From Marinomonas phaeophyticola (GTDB taxonomy: Bacteria > Pseudomonadota > Gammaproteobacteria > Pseudomonadales > Marinomonadaceae), in contig NZ_JAPUBN010000010.1 of assembly GCF_026966905.1 (NCBI RefSeq), positions 186,001 through 250,000 on the forward strand: a stretch of 64,000 bases of DNA. Reading direction: 5' to 3'. Shown piece by piece: positions 1 to 9,672 of this stretch. The stretch's first letter is position 1. Every line of letters begins with the position of its first letter. The notes beneath the pieces are model-generated. The model was not told the origin of the DNA. It searched no databases and was given only the letters and a program-made list of their open reading frames with translations. A program made the translations under genes and the position numbers.

Positions 1-727
1 TTAATCGAAGCGTCTCAATAACTCGTAACCAATTTGCTGTTTGTGCACTTGAAAATCTATGTTTAGCTAACATTAATGAAACGGTAGTCGGAGTCCCAGG
101 AGAGATGTCTGCTATCCTTAAAGGTAACGGCTCTTCTCCTTTTGCAAAGAATAGGCGGTATACTAGCGGTACGCTCAATGTGGCATCGACTTCTCCATTT
201 AATAGTGCGACGACGGTTTTTCCGTAATCAGGATAGCCTCGTACCATCCCCAATGATTCCATTTCTGATAGGTGGTAATTGAAATAGGTTCCATACCCAC
301 TTCCTGTTGCTCGAGCAATACTGACCCCTTCGAGTTTTTTGAATTGTTCTAAACTTGATATAACAGGCAGTCTATTTTCATTGGTCAATAATAAAATTCT
401 GACCTCATAGTAAGGGATAAACCAAGCAAATGATTCTCGATGCGGCTCTCGAGTTGTGCTAGGAACTAAGTCTATTTTTCCTTGCTCCACTAAATGGAAA
501 GCATTTTCTCGTGAGATGAGCTTTAGATGGAACTCACAGAGAGTAATTTCTCCTAACAGTTGAATCAGATCAGCGTCTATACCTTTCCCGTCATGATACA
601 TGACACCTGAATCCGTGACCCCAACAGTAATTATTTTGCCATTGCATCCAAATTGATCTGAATTAGTAGCGGAAGCGTCCGTAATGCATACCAAGAATAA
701 TACACAGGTTAGAAGGAGTGACCGCAT
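1..727 (-). CDS. Periplasmic solute-binding protein, SBP_bac_3-like (partial, runs off window start)
   Basis: Reading the minus strand from the ATG at 727 gives an open frame to base 1 (242 codons) with no stop, so the C-terminus lies outside the window. Residues 1-20 form a signal peptide (MRSLLLTCVLFLVCITDASA), followed by a type-3 extracellular solute-binding fold: a first strand around ITVGVTDSGV, a G-x-DADLIQLL segment, and the stretch GKIDLVPSTTREPHRESFAW typical of amino-acid-type binding proteins. The product should be periplasmic. Genes of this kind also serve as ligand-sensing partners of membrane signalling proteins, and it lies divergent to the membrane HD-GYP protein 168 bp away, so a joint role is possible but is inference only. 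Confidence 0.7.
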   Translation of the reverse strand, partial: MRSLLLTCVLFLVCITDASATNSDQFGCNGKIITVGVTDSGVMYHDGKGIDADLIQLLGEITLCEFHLKLISRENAFHLVEQGKIDLVPSTTREPHRESFAWFIPYYEVRILLLTNENRLPVISSLEQFKKLEGVSIARATGSGYGTYFNYHLSEMESLGMVRGYPDYGKTVVALLNGEVDATLSVPLVYRLFFAKGEEPLPLRIADISPGTPTTVSLMLAKHRFSSAQTANWLRVIETLRL

Positions 728-894
728 AGAAAAGCCCTTACAGCTATCAGCTAGAAAGAATAATAATCCAGATTTTGTAAAAAATAGTCAAATAATATTG
801 GTTTTTTGTGCATACTAAGATAAGAAATAGAAATGCAGTCAATCAGAAAAAATTCACTATTTAGGTAATTAAAATAAAAGGACTTTTTGTTCCC

Positions 895-3817
895 ATGTCA
901 AACCGTAAGCCGACAAAGTTGCTTGTTTCTATTCAGACGTTACTTATTGCCGCCAGTGTTACTCTAGCTCTGGCTATTGGAGGTACGATACTTTCTCTTG
1001 GGTATAAGGGCGTGAATGATGCTCTGACAGCCGCACTGGAAGAGCAATTTGAGACGATTGGCATGATGGTTCGTGAGCGAGCTCGAAGATTAATTGACCC
1101 CGTCCAATCGCAACTGGGTATCCTAGTTCATGATCAAATTACGATTGCGTCGGATTTAAGTACTCGTTTATCTAGGTTACCTGTATTAGCAGACGCACTT
1201 AAAAGCAACCCTACCATTAGAAACATTTATGTTGGCTATACAAATGGAGAGTTCTTTCTTATCAGGAAAATAGATAATGACGAGCTTCGGTCGTTATTTC
1301 AACTGAAACATAGCACGACGTACCTTGTTCAAACGATTACTCTAGGTGTGGATAGTAAGAGGATAGGAGAATACAGGCTGTATGATTCAAATCTTCGATT
1401 ACAAGAGGTTCAGTTAAAATCAGACTATGCTTTTGATCCTCGTGAGCGGTCTTGGTTTCAGGCTAGCGAGAGTAGTCTAGAGTCGACTATGAGCCCACCG
1501 TACGCATTTTTTACTACTGGAGAAATTGGCGTTACGATTTCACAACGTTCAGTGAGTGCTTCCTCCATTGTAGGCTTTGATACCACGGTAGGTCAGTTAA
1601 CATCCGAAGTACAAAACTTTAGATTGACACCAGATTCTGAAATTGCGATTACAGAAGGCGATGGTACTTTGATCGCGTATCCAGATCTTTCTCAAGTCGT
1701 TAAGCAGGCTCAAACCGGAAAAGTAGTTCGCCAGAATATTTCGAACTTAGAGTCGCCTATTTTAAATAAAGTAGCTCAGGAAATAGGGCTTTCTGGACCC
1801 TACAAACACGGTGTGGTTGAGTTGATGGGGAGGGAGTGGATTGTTTCCAGCAGGCCTTTAGATTTTGGGATGGAAACAGACGTTCGTTTATTGCTTGCGG
1901 TACCCGCGGATAATTTGTTTGCTACCACGAGAAAGGTCATTCGAGATCAAAGCATTGTAATTATCGTTATTCTGCTTCTCTCTATCCCATTTGGCATTCT
2001 AATCATTCGCCAAATTACTAAGCCTTTGAGTCAGTTATCTAGTGAGGTTCAGAAGTTTGCCTCCTTTGACTTTACTAATCCTATCGCCGTGCGCTCTAGG
2101 GTTAAGGAAGCATCTGAATTAGCCTATGCGATTGAACGATTGCGGGTTACGGTATCTCGTTTCCTAGAAATCAATCGTACTATTGCGGCCGAGGAAGATT
2201 TTAATACTCTTCTAGTAAAGATATTGGATGAAATAATCGCTACTACAGAGACTCAAGCAGGCGTCCTTTATTTGACGGATAATGATGAGACCATGTTGGT
2301 TCCATTTGCTTCTCGTATCGCCAAGGGAAAATCACTTGAGGTAAAAATACCCACAGTACCACTTTCTTTAAGAGATTCATTGCTTGTGCGAGCAACCACA
2401 AAAAAAGTGGCAGAGAACATGGAAGTGTCACGTGAAGAGCTTGACAATATGGGGTTAGGGGAGTTACGGGACGCTTTGGAGGTCTCGCCATCGCATTTGC
2501 TGGCAACCCCCTTATTTAATAGAACGAATGAGCTTATTGGTGTCATATTGCTTTTTGAAAGGGTCAATATAGACCCTGCTTTAGTGCGTTTTACTGAAGC
2601 TCTTTCGGGGTCGGCCGCTGTATCAGTTGAAGCTCGACGTTTAATTGCGGCTCAACGTGAGCTATTTGAAAGTTTTATTCAACTTATCGCTGGTGCTGTT
2701 GATGCAAAAAGCCCTTATACTGGGGGCATTGCGCTCGAGTCCCCGAATTAACCAAGATGATTGCAAAAGCGGCTAATGAAGCTGACGATGGGCCGTTCAA
2801 AGACTTTCGCTTATCTCGCGATAACTGGGAGGCGATTCATGTTGCCTCTTGGTTACATGACTGTGGGAAGGTAACAACCCCAGAATTTATCGTCGATAAG
2901 GCAACGAAGTTAGAAACCATCTACGACAGAATCCATGAGATTCGTATGCGGGTGGAAGTGATAAAACGCGAAGAAGAAATTCGTTTTTTACGTCAAGCGC
3001 TCAATATAGCTGCTATTCCGCTTAATGAAGAGTCATTAAATGTAGCGCTTTCTCAACTCGATGATGATTTTGAATTTATTGCTAATCTGAACCAAGGGGG
3101 GTATATTTAGATGAAAGTAAGCAGGGTCGTATGAATGATATTGCTAAAAAAACATGGACTCGAACCCTAGATGACCGTGTTGGAATTTCTCATGAAGAAT
3201 TAGAAAGAAAAAGTAAAGTGCCTGCTTCTGCATTACCTGTTGAAGAGCCTTTGCTGGCAGACAGAATTGAACATATTTTTGAGAGACCAGAATCTCAGAA
3301 GTTACCAGAAGGGAATCAATGGGGGTTCAAGATGGAGGTTCCTGAGCTCCTCTATAATCGTGGAGAAATACATAACCTTTCAATACAGCGAGGAACGTTG
3401 ACCCCTGAAGATCGCTATAAAATAAATGAGCATATCGTTCAGACCATAAAAATGTTAGAGAATCTGCCCTTTCCCAAACATTTGAGAACCGTCCCTGAGC
3501 TTGCTGGTGGGCATCATGAAAAAATGGATGGTACAGGATACCCTAAACGTTTGACTCGAGATGAGATGTCTCCAGTTGCTCGAATGATGGCAGTGGCCGA
3601 TATTTTTGAGGCATTAACGGCCGTAGATAGACCTTATAAAAAAGGGAAAATGCTTTCTGAAGCAATTAAAATCATGTCCTTTATGGTAAAAGATCAGCAT
3701 ATTGATCCAGAAATATTTCGATTGTTTTTAGAGTCTAAGACTTATTTGATTTATGCTAAAGCATATATGAACTCTGATCAGATTGATGATGTACAAATTT
3801 CTGACTATCTTACATAA
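895..3817 (+). pseudogene. Membrane HD-GYP cyclic-di-GMP phosphodiesterase (Cache-like, HAMP, GAF), split by two frameshifts
   Basis: Three consecutive frames (895-2751, to 3110, to 3817) make one protein of about 970 residues. It has a transmembrane helix at 12-35, a periplasmic Cache-like region, a second helix at about 352-373, HAMP to about 425, GAF about 440-585, and a C-terminal HD-GYP domain. The HD motif is seen in WLHDCGKVTTPEF and the GYP motif in HHEKMDGTGYP. The first break lies in the G run 2722-2726. One extra G there restores GGHCARVPELT, which supplies the first conserved histidine. The second lies in the G run 3096-3101, where one extra G restores QGGVYLDESKQGRMND. The family hydrolyses c-di-GMP. 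Both breaks are single missing bases in G runs, so this is probably an intact gene with sequencing errors. Confidence 0.85.
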
Positions 3818-3826
3818 CGGTAAGTT

Positions 3827-4567
3827 TTACTCTTTGCAGGGTGACAAGAAGGACTTTTCATCCTCTTTCATATTTAAGTTTAGAATGGTTACGTGCTTGC
3901 CTTCGATATATATACATTCTTTTTTGTGTAATTTAGTCATCGCACGACTTACTGTTTCAACCGTCAACCCAAGGTAGTTTCCAATTTCGTTTCGGGACAT
4001 CGGCATTTTAAAAGGGTGTCCTATACCATTTTGCCTTTCGTACCGAGAGGCGACATTTAATAAAAATGAGGCAATGCGTCTTTCCGATTGCACTTTTCCT
4101 ACCTGGCTAATGACGTGTTGATTTTCATGTATCTGATGGCTCATGATTTTAAATAGATTATTTTTTAAGTTTGGTGTTTTTCTGTCCAATTCTTCTAGCT
4201 GGTTAAAGGCGATTTTATAAAAAGAGGTTGTTTCGAGTGCTTTTGCAAAGTCTGGGTAAGTGTCAGAATCAATCGAATTTAAGCCAACAAGATCGTTTGG
4301 ATAGTAAAAGGAGGTGATTTGTTCCTCTCCAGATTGGCTTATCGTGTAGGTTTTAACGGTTCCAGAAAGGATGATATAAATGTACTGAAACGCTTCCCCT
4401 TGACGAAAAATCATCTCCCCTTTTTTTATTGTCTGTTTTACTTCTATTATCTTTTCTAGATAAGTACTCTCGTTACCACCTGAATGGCTGTTTGGGCATA
4501 GTATGCTTGGATAATCGTCATGGTGGGTATTATGTGATGAATCAGATATTGCTATTTTGTTCGTCAT
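3827..4567 (-). CDS. Crp/Fnr family transcriptional regulator lacking the Fnr iron-sulfur cysteines
   Basis: This 246-residue regulator has a cyclic-nucleotide-type sensor barrel at about 35-150 and a C-terminal winged helix-turn-helix with the Fnr-class recognition region MSRNEIGNYLGLTVETVSRA. Fnr and Anr carry a cluster of N-terminal cysteines plus one in the barrel. Here I see one N-terminal cysteine (ILCPNSH), one in the HTH wing and one near the C-terminus, so a 4Fe-4S oxygen sensor is unlikely. It follows the SulP gene on the same strand after 85 bp and converges with the HD-GYP gene, leaving only 9 bp. Its place next to persulfide-dioxygenase and SulP genes suggests a role in sulfur or redox control. 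The ligand is unknown. Confidence 0.85.
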   Translation of the reverse strand: MTNKIAISDSSHNTHHDDYPSILCPNSHSGGNESTYLEKIIEVKQTIKKGEMIFRQGEAFQYIYIILSGTVKTYTISQSGEEQITSFYYPNDLVGLNSIDSDTYPDFAKALETTSFYKIAFNQLEELDRKTPNLKNNLFKIMSHQIHENQHVISQVGKVQSERRIASFLLNVASRYERQNGIGHPFKMPMSRNEIGNYLGLTVETVSRAMTKLHKKECIYIEGKHVTILNLNMKEDEKSFLSPCKE

Positions 4568-4652
4568 GTAATTTCTATCGATCCTTTAAATACGAGTAAT
4601 CTGAGGTTTTGCTATCATAATGATGATTATTGGAGTGCTAGGTGCCTTATAT

Positions 4653-6401
4653 TCATAGATTGACTCTTTTGGACAGGTCTTGAAAGGCTTGGTATTGAGA
4701 TAGATACACTTTTCCACTTAGGTGCTGTAGGAGGCCGCTGTATTCTAAATGATCCATTACTGGGCCTTTTACTTCAGAGAGGGACAGGCGGACATTTAAA
4801 GTGGCAAGTTGGCTATTTAACGCTTCCAACATCTCTAAGGCACTAAAATCAATTTCATTTACTGCGCTGCATTGAATCACCACGTCAGTAATTTCTTTTC
4901 TAAGGTTTATGCTGTCTATTATATGATCTTCTAAGAAAGCGGCGTTCACAAAGAATAAGCTCTCATCGGGACGTAAATTCAGAAGATGGGGATAGGTCTT
5001 CACATCGTAGCGTTTTACATTACGAAAATGTTCCGTACCTTCTATTAAGCCAACCTCTGCCACATGGGGTCTTGATGTTCTAGATAAGTGAAGCAAGATG
5101 GATAAACCAACGCCAGAGGCGACTCCTATTTCAACTCCTAACAATAAGGTAATCACTATGGTGGCTAACACAGCGTAAAAATCACTGCGGGAGAAGGCCC
5201 ATGTTTTTTTAAGAATGGAGAAATCAATTAAGCTTGTTACGGCGACAATTATAGTCGCGGCTAATGTTGCTTTCGGGAGAAAAAATAGGATAGGGGTCAA
5301 TACCAGAGAGGCTATCATTATACCTATTGCCGTCATGACACCAGCAAGTTGTGTTACGGCTCCTGCATCGAAGTTAACAATAGAACGTGAAAAGCCGCCA
5401 GTAACAGGGAACCCACCTGAGATACTAGATGCAATATTAGCCGCCCCTAAACCAATTAATTCTTGGTTAGGCTGTACCTTTTCCCGTCGCTTTGCCCCTA
5501 GAGTTTTACCTACTGAAATGGATTCGACATAACCAATGATGGATATCATCAAGGCAGGTAAAGCGAGGTCACGAATTAATTCAATTGATGGGAAAGTCAG
5601 ACCTAGCTGCGGCAGGCCAGCGGGAATATTTCCTGTAATTGCCACTCCGTGAGATTGAAGGTTATAGGCATAAACAATCGCTAAACTGGATAGCACACCA
5701 ATAATAGGTGCTGTTTTTGATAAAGAGGTGGCATAGTTTTCAGGTATGTTGAGCATCAGTAATAATTGTTTCGCATAACGTCGTGCTAATAAAAGAAATA
5801 AGACGACAGATATTCCGACCGCAAAGGTTACTGGTTTGAACTCCCCAATGCTCTCTAACATACTAAGAGATTGAGTAATGACATTGTCTCCATGGGCTTG
5901 AATACCCAAAATATGCTTGAGTTGGCTGAGAGCGATAATAATGCCTGATGCAGAGATAAAACCAGAAATGACTGAGTGGGATAATAGATTAGTGACCATG
6001 CCAAGCTGCATCACTCCCATCATAATGAGCATACAGCCTGATAGTAGGGCTAAGGTGATGGCCCCAGTTAAATAACTGACTGTTCCTTGGTCTGCAATGG
6101 CGGCCAGTGAGGTTGCTGTCATTAATGAAGCAACGGCAACTGGGCCAACAGACAAGGACGTACTGGTACCAAAGAAGGCATAAAGTACTAATGGTAAAAT
6201 ACTGGAGTATAAGCCCACTTCAGGAGGTACTCCAGCCAACATGGCATAAGCGAGAGATTGAGGGATCAGTAACATGGTTACAATGAACGCCGCCGTTGCA
6301 TCTTGGCCAAATTGTGTTCGTGTATAGCTTTTTAGCCAAGACAGAGCTGGAAATATGCGATCAATTGTCATCTTTAGAATTCCATTATTTACGCGTTTCA
6401 A
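4653..6401 (-). CDS. SulP family inorganic anion transporter with C-terminal STAS domain
   Basis: This 582-residue inner-membrane protein has the SulP core, with the family signature LLIPQSLAYAMLAGVPPEVGLYSS near residues 42-65, about a dozen hydrophobic helices to about 430, and a cytoplasmic STAS domain at about 455-575 (VVIQCSAVNEIDFSALEML). SulP proteins move sulfate, bicarbonate or other oxyanions, and the substrate cannot be read from sequence. It begins 14 bp after the persulfide-dioxygenase-like gene, so the two are probably cotranscribed. That context favours a sulfur oxyanion (sulfite, sulfate or thiosulfate) produced by sulfane-sulfur oxidation. An alternative start at M11 (MTIDRIFPAL) is possible. 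Confidence 0.92.
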   Translation of the reverse strand: MKRVNNGILKMTIDRIFPALSWLKSYTRTQFGQDATAAFIVTMLLIPQSLAYAMLAGVPPEVGLYSSILPLVLYAFFGTSTSLSVGPVAVASLMTATSLAAIADQGTVSYLTGAITLALLSGCMLIMMGVMQLGMVTNLLSHSVISGFISASGIIIALSQLKHILGIQAHGDNVITQSLSMLESIGEFKPVTFAVGISVVLFLLLARRYAKQLLLMLNIPENYATSLSKTAPIIGVLSSLAIVYAYNLQSHGVAITGNIPAGLPQLGLTFPSIELIRDLALPALMISIIGYVESISVGKTLGAKRREKVQPNQELIGLGAANIASSISGGFPVTGGFSRSIVNFDAGAVTQLAGVMTAIGIMIASLVLTPILFFLPKATLAATIIVAVTSLIDFSILKKTWAFSRSDFYAVLATIVITLLLGVEIGVASGVGLSILLHLSRTSRPHVAEVGLIEGTEHFRNVKRYDVKTYPHLLNLRPDESLFFVNAAFLEDHIIDSINLRKEITDVVIQCSAVNEIDFSALEMLEALNSQLATLNVRLSLSEVKGPVMDHLEYSGLLQHLSGKVYLSQYQAFQDLSKRVNL

Positions 6402-6415
6402 TATATATTAAGAGT

Positions 6416-7294
6416 TTATTTAAACGCATTTAAGGGGATTTTTAAGTAAACTAAGCCGTTATCTTCCGCTTTAGGCATATGTCCAGCACGCATATTAATC
6501 TGTAGTGAAGGGAGGATCAGCCTCGGCATAGACAGCGTTTTATCACGAGCTTCACGTACCTTCACAAAGGTTGATTTATGGATATCGCTTTTTACATGAA
6601 TATTTTCTTCTTTCTGTGTTTTTACGGTTGTTTGAAACTCCAATTTACGGCCATTTGGGCAATAGTCGTGACACATGAAAATACGATAATCATCAGGTAG
6701 TGCTAAAATTTTCTGGATGGAATCGTAGAGTATTCCCGCATCGCCACCAGGAAAGTCTGCACGAGCGGTGCCCGCATCAGGCATAAACAAGGTGTCGCCC
6801 ACAAATACGGCATCCCCTAACACATGGGTAAAGCAGGCGGGTGTATGTCCAGGTGTGTGAATAGCAATACATTGCATTAAACCGATATCGTATAGCTCTC
6901 CATCTTTGAATAAATGGTCGAATTGAGCCCCGTTAGCTTTAAAATCAGAACCTTCATTAAATATGTGACCAAAGGTGCCCTGTACTTTAGTAATGTGCTC
7001 ACCAATTCCAATTTTCCCACCTAATTTTTTCTGTAGGTAAGGTGATGCGGAAAGATGATCTGCGTGAACATGAGTTTCAATTAGCCATTCAACTTTTAGT
7101 TTGTGAGTGACGACATAATCTATGATCTCATCAGCACTGGTATTCGTCGTGCTACCAGAAGCGTAGTCAAAATCTAAAACGCTATCGATGATGGCGCAGC
7201 TGAATGAATGAGGATCCTTCACAACATAAGAAAAAGTATTAGAGTCTTTATCAAAAAAAGCAGCGACATTGGGTTTGATTACTGTATTAATCAT
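6416..7294 (-). CDS. Persulfide dioxygenase-like metallo-beta-lactamase-fold hydrolase (ETHE1/Blh type)
   Basis: This 292-residue cytoplasmic MBL-fold enzyme shows the metal-binding pattern HVHADH (about residue 76), HTPGHTPAC, the VGDTLFMPDAGTARADFPGG block and the terminal MCHDYCPNGR. This arrangement belongs to the ETHE1/Blh/PDO group, which oxidises glutathione persulfide to sulfite using one Fe(II). The GGKIGIGEHITKVQGTFG segment is typical of the Blh-like branch. It leads a probable operon with the SulP transporter. A sigma-54-type promoter and a long dyad lie upstream, and the divergent gene encodes a FisR-like sulfane-sulfur sensor, so control by FisR is likely. No sulfide:quinone reductase gene is in the window. 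Confidence 0.85.
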   Translation of the reverse strand: MINTVIKPNVAAFFDKDSNTFSYVVKDPHSFSCAIIDSVLDFDYASGSTTNTSADEIIDYVVTHKLKVEWLIETHVHADHLSASPYLQKKLGGKIGIGEHITKVQGTFGHIFNEGSDFKANGAQFDHLFKDGELYDIGLMQCIAIHTPGHTPACFTHVLGDAVFVGDTLFMPDAGTARADFPGGDAGILYDSIQKILALPDDYRIFMCHDYCPNGRKLEFQTTVKTQKEENIHVKSDIHKSTFVKVREARDKTLSMPRLILPSLQINMRAGHMPKAEDNGLVYLKIPLNAFK

Positions 7295-7359
7295 TATTTG
7301 TATCTCTCTATTTTGTCTTATTACTATGTAAGAGCTGGATTGTTCTATGATTTAAATAT

Positions 7360-7375
7360 AGCAGTAAGCATGCCA
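7360..7375 (-). promoter_or_regulatory. Sigma-54 (-24/-12) promoter of the persulfide dioxygenase operon
   Basis: Read on the minus strand the site is TGGCATGCTTACTGCT. It matches the TGGCAC-N5-TTGCW consensus with two differences and keeps the invariant GG and GC at the correct spacing. Initiation about 12 bp downstream would give a leader of roughly 50 bases before the start at 7294. The divergent neighbour encodes a sigma-54 activator, which supports the call. Confidence 0.7.
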
Positions 7376-7418
7376 ATAACTTCTAATATTTTAAGTTGTT
7401 GAAATATTAGAAGTTATT
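7375..7418. promoter_or_regulatory. 17-bp perfect inverted repeat, candidate FisR operator
   Basis: Arms 7375-7391 and 7402-7418 (AATAACTTCTAATATTT and its exact complement) are separated by 10 bp. The repeat abuts the -24 element of the sigma-54 promoter and lies between divergent genes, so it is not a terminator for either. An upstream activator sequence for the FisR-like protein is the simplest reading. The spacing is shorter than for many enhancer sites, so autoregulation or repression is also possible. Confidence 0.55.
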
Positions 7419-7511
7419 TTTAATTTTTTGATCTCTTCTTTAATTAGTTTTGACTAATGTTGTTTTTTTTGACAGATTTGGTTTTTGATTTGACATTGGC
7501 GACAAAAAACT

Positions 7512-8860
7512 ATGAATATCATTGCATCGGATTACCCTTCACATGAAGGGTTGGTAGGTATGCTAGAGGGGTATGATTGTCCCGCTATTTTGGTTTCAGT
7601 GGATTATCAAATTTTAGCAACCAATCAGCTTTATCAGAATGAATTTGGCGCGATGACCTTAGATAGAAAACATCGCTGCTATGAAGTGTCTCATGGCTAT
7701 TCTGTTCCTTGTGACGAGGCTGGGGAGGATTGTCCATTATCTACGGTTCTTAAAACAGGCCATAAAGAGCGGGTGCTTCACATACATCAAACACCGAGGG
7801 GAAAAGAGCACGTAGATGTAGAAATGTTGCCTATTAATGACTCTCAAGGCCGGCTACTTTTTTTGTTGAACTGCTGAAAACCATTAACGTGGCCAGTGCT
7901 GAGAGTATGGGTGATAAACTCGTGGGGACAAGTAAGCGCTTTAACCAAATGCTAGAAAAGATTGCTCGAGTGAGTCGAAGTGAGGCGTCTGTTTTATTAC
8001 TAGGGGAGTCGGGGAGTGGTAAGGAGTTAGTCGCAACAGCGATACATCAAAGCAGTAAGAGAGCGAACAATGCCTTAGTTACATTAGAATGCGCAGGCCT
8101 TACGGACTCATTATTTGAAAGTGAGCTATTTGGGCATATTAAGGGCTCGTTTACCGGAGCGAATAATAATCGAACAGGATTGGTTGAACTGGCGAATGGC
8201 GGTACTTTGTTTTTGGATGAGATAGGTGATGTTCCTCTTTCCATGCAAGTGAAGTTATTGCGTCTTATTGAAACTGGTTCTTTTCGCTCTGTTGGATCGT
8301 CTACGGTTAAGCATACTAATTTTCGCTTAGTGTGTGCGACCCATAAGAATCTCATGCAAATGGTAAAAACCGGCGAGTTTCGGCAGGATTTATACTATCG
8401 CATTAATGTATTCCCTATTTCTGTTCCCTCGTTACGTGAACGCAAAGAGGATTTGTCTGTGCTTATAGAAAGCTTATTACGTCGAATTAGTGAGAAAAAA
8501 GAGTACCATCTGACCAATTCCGCTTTTCAGCTGTTAACCTTATATGATTTTCCAGGAAATATTCGTGAGCTTAGCAATCTACTGAATAGAGCGATTATTT
8601 TAACGGATACCAACCTGATTGAGCGTAGAACTATTCAAGAATGTTTGAGTATTGATCATGAGCAAGAGAAAGCATTTCGTTTTTCAGAGCCCCAACCTGT
8701 TTCTAAACAAAGTCATAAAAAAGAGGCTGAATGGGTTGATTTAAAAACCGCGGAAAAACGCTACTTGTTAGATCTTATGACGTTCTATGATAACGATAAA
8801 GAAAAAGTAGCGCAGATAGCGGGTGTGAGTTTACGGTCTTTATATCGTAAATTAGGATGA
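7512..8860 (+). pseudogene. FisR-like sigma-54-dependent activator with sulfane-sulfur-sensing cysteines, split by one frameshift
   Basis: The two frames 7512-7877 and 7889-8860 join into one protein when one T is added to the T run at 7858-7864, restoring RLLFFVELLKTINVASAES. The N-terminal PAS-like region carries C56, C67 and C74. Their spacing (11 and 7) equals that recalled for C53, C64 and C71 of Cupriavidus FisR, which detects persulfide through these residues. The AAA+ domain has Walker A GESGSGKE, the sigma-54 contact loop as GSFTGA (usually GAFTGA) and Walker B GTLFLDEIGD. A Fis-type helix-turn-helix ends the protein (VAQIAGVSLRSLYRKLG). It should activate the divergent dioxygenase/SulP operon. 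The frameshift is probably a sequencing error. Confidence 0.85.
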
Positions 8861-8902
8861 CTTTTACGCGTTAATGGTATGGAAATAGAAGGAGTCAGAT
8901 GA

Positions 8903-9562
8903 ATGAAATTTCTCGTTTTTTTAGGCACTGTTCGTGATAGTACACCGCCAAAACCTGCTCGTTTAGGTCTAAGAGTATTGAAAGCGTGCCTTGCTTGTTT
9001 GAATACTAGATATATAGGCCATGAAGTGGAATTTGTGGATGCCTTAGATTACCCATTAGACAATGTATTTAAACCGCATTTTGCTTATCAAAAAGGCAAG
9101 GCTCCCTCCTCATTGAATGCGTTGGCCGAGAGAATAGAGTCCTCCGATGGATTTATTATGATAAGCCCCGAATACAATCACTCAATGAGTCCTGCGTTGA
9201 TGAACTTATTAAATCATTTTGGTAGTTCATTATTTTCGTATAAACCTAGCGCCATCGTAACCTATTCTGCAGGTCAATGGGGAGGCATGCGTGCAGCGAT
9301 TGGTATGCGAACGTTTCTTTCAGAACTTGGCTGTCTTCCTGTTTCTGCAATGGTACATATCCCAAAAGCACAAGAAGCTTTTGCGGAAGATGGGTCATTG
9401 ATCTTAGAAGAGGAGCAGGACTCTTGGTTTAACTATTTTGATCGCTCTTTTAGTCAGCTAGAGTGGTGGGCTCAGGCATCAAAACAGCATCGAGCGGAGA
9501 TTAATCCTCATGGAAAAATTATGGATTTTAAATCAAATCCTTCTGAGAGGAATGCGCCATAA
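8903..9562 (+). CDS. NADPH-dependent FMN reductase family protein (flavodoxin-like fold)
   Basis: This 219-residue protein begins with FLGTVRDSTPPKPARLG, a version of the FMN phosphate-binding loop. It continues with the family core ISPEYNHSMSPALMNLLNHFG and YSAGQWGGMRAAIGMRTFLSELGC. Members bind FMN and reduce flavins, quinones or metal complexes with NAD(P)H. The ATG at 8903 has AAGGAG 8 bases upstream. It starts 42 bp after the FisR-like gene and could be cotranscribed with it, which would place a flavin reductase in the sulfur stress response. No cysteine motif suggests a direct sulfur role. Confidence 0.85.
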   Translation: MKFLVFLGTVRDSTPPKPARLGLRVLKACLACLNTRYIGHEVEFVDALDYPLDNVFKPHFAYQKGKAPSSLNALAERIESSDGFIMISPEYNHSMSPALMNLLNHFGSSLFSYKPSAIVTYSAGQWGGMRAAIGMRTFLSELGCLPVSAMVHIPKAQEAFAEDGSLILEEEQDSWFNYFDRSFSQLEWWAQASKQHRAEINPHGKIMDFKSNPSERNAP

Positions 9563-9576
9563 AGGCGATATTAAAT

Positions 9577-9617
9577 AAGTAAATATAAATGATTATGGTT
9601 ATCATTTGTATTTACTT
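9577..9617. promoter_or_regulatory. Fur-box-like operator inside a 17-bp inverted repeat
   Basis: The core TGATTATGGTTATCA (9590-9604) matches the 7-1-7 Fur consensus TGATAAT-N-ATTATCA at 12 of 14 positions. It sits inside a longer dyad (arms 9577-9593 and 9601-9617, one mismatch, 7-bp spacer) directly upstream of the iron-type ABC genes. The T-rich sequence after it means a second role as the 3' hairpin of the flavin reductase transcript is possible. Confidence 0.6.
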
Positions 9618-9672
9618 GCTCTTTTTCGATAGGTAGAATGTCCCTCTGAAGTCATTCATCGAGGGATAAAAA

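Noticed and set aside
2722..3101. Programmed frameshifting in the HD-GYP gene
   Set aside because: The breaks at two G runs lack any slippery-site and pseudoknot pattern and match the general homopolymer loss in the window.
2722..3101. Phase variation by poly-G tracts
   Set aside because: The tracts are only 5-6 G long and similar breaks occur in A, T and C runs in unrelated genes.
4600..4625. Fur-like site upstream of the Crp/Fnr-type gene
   Set aside because: ATCATAATGATGATTAT matches the consensus only partly and the context is not iron-related.
5215..5532. 105-codon plus-strand frame opposite the SulP gene
   Set aside because: Antisense shadow of a conserved membrane protein, with no ribosome-binding site.
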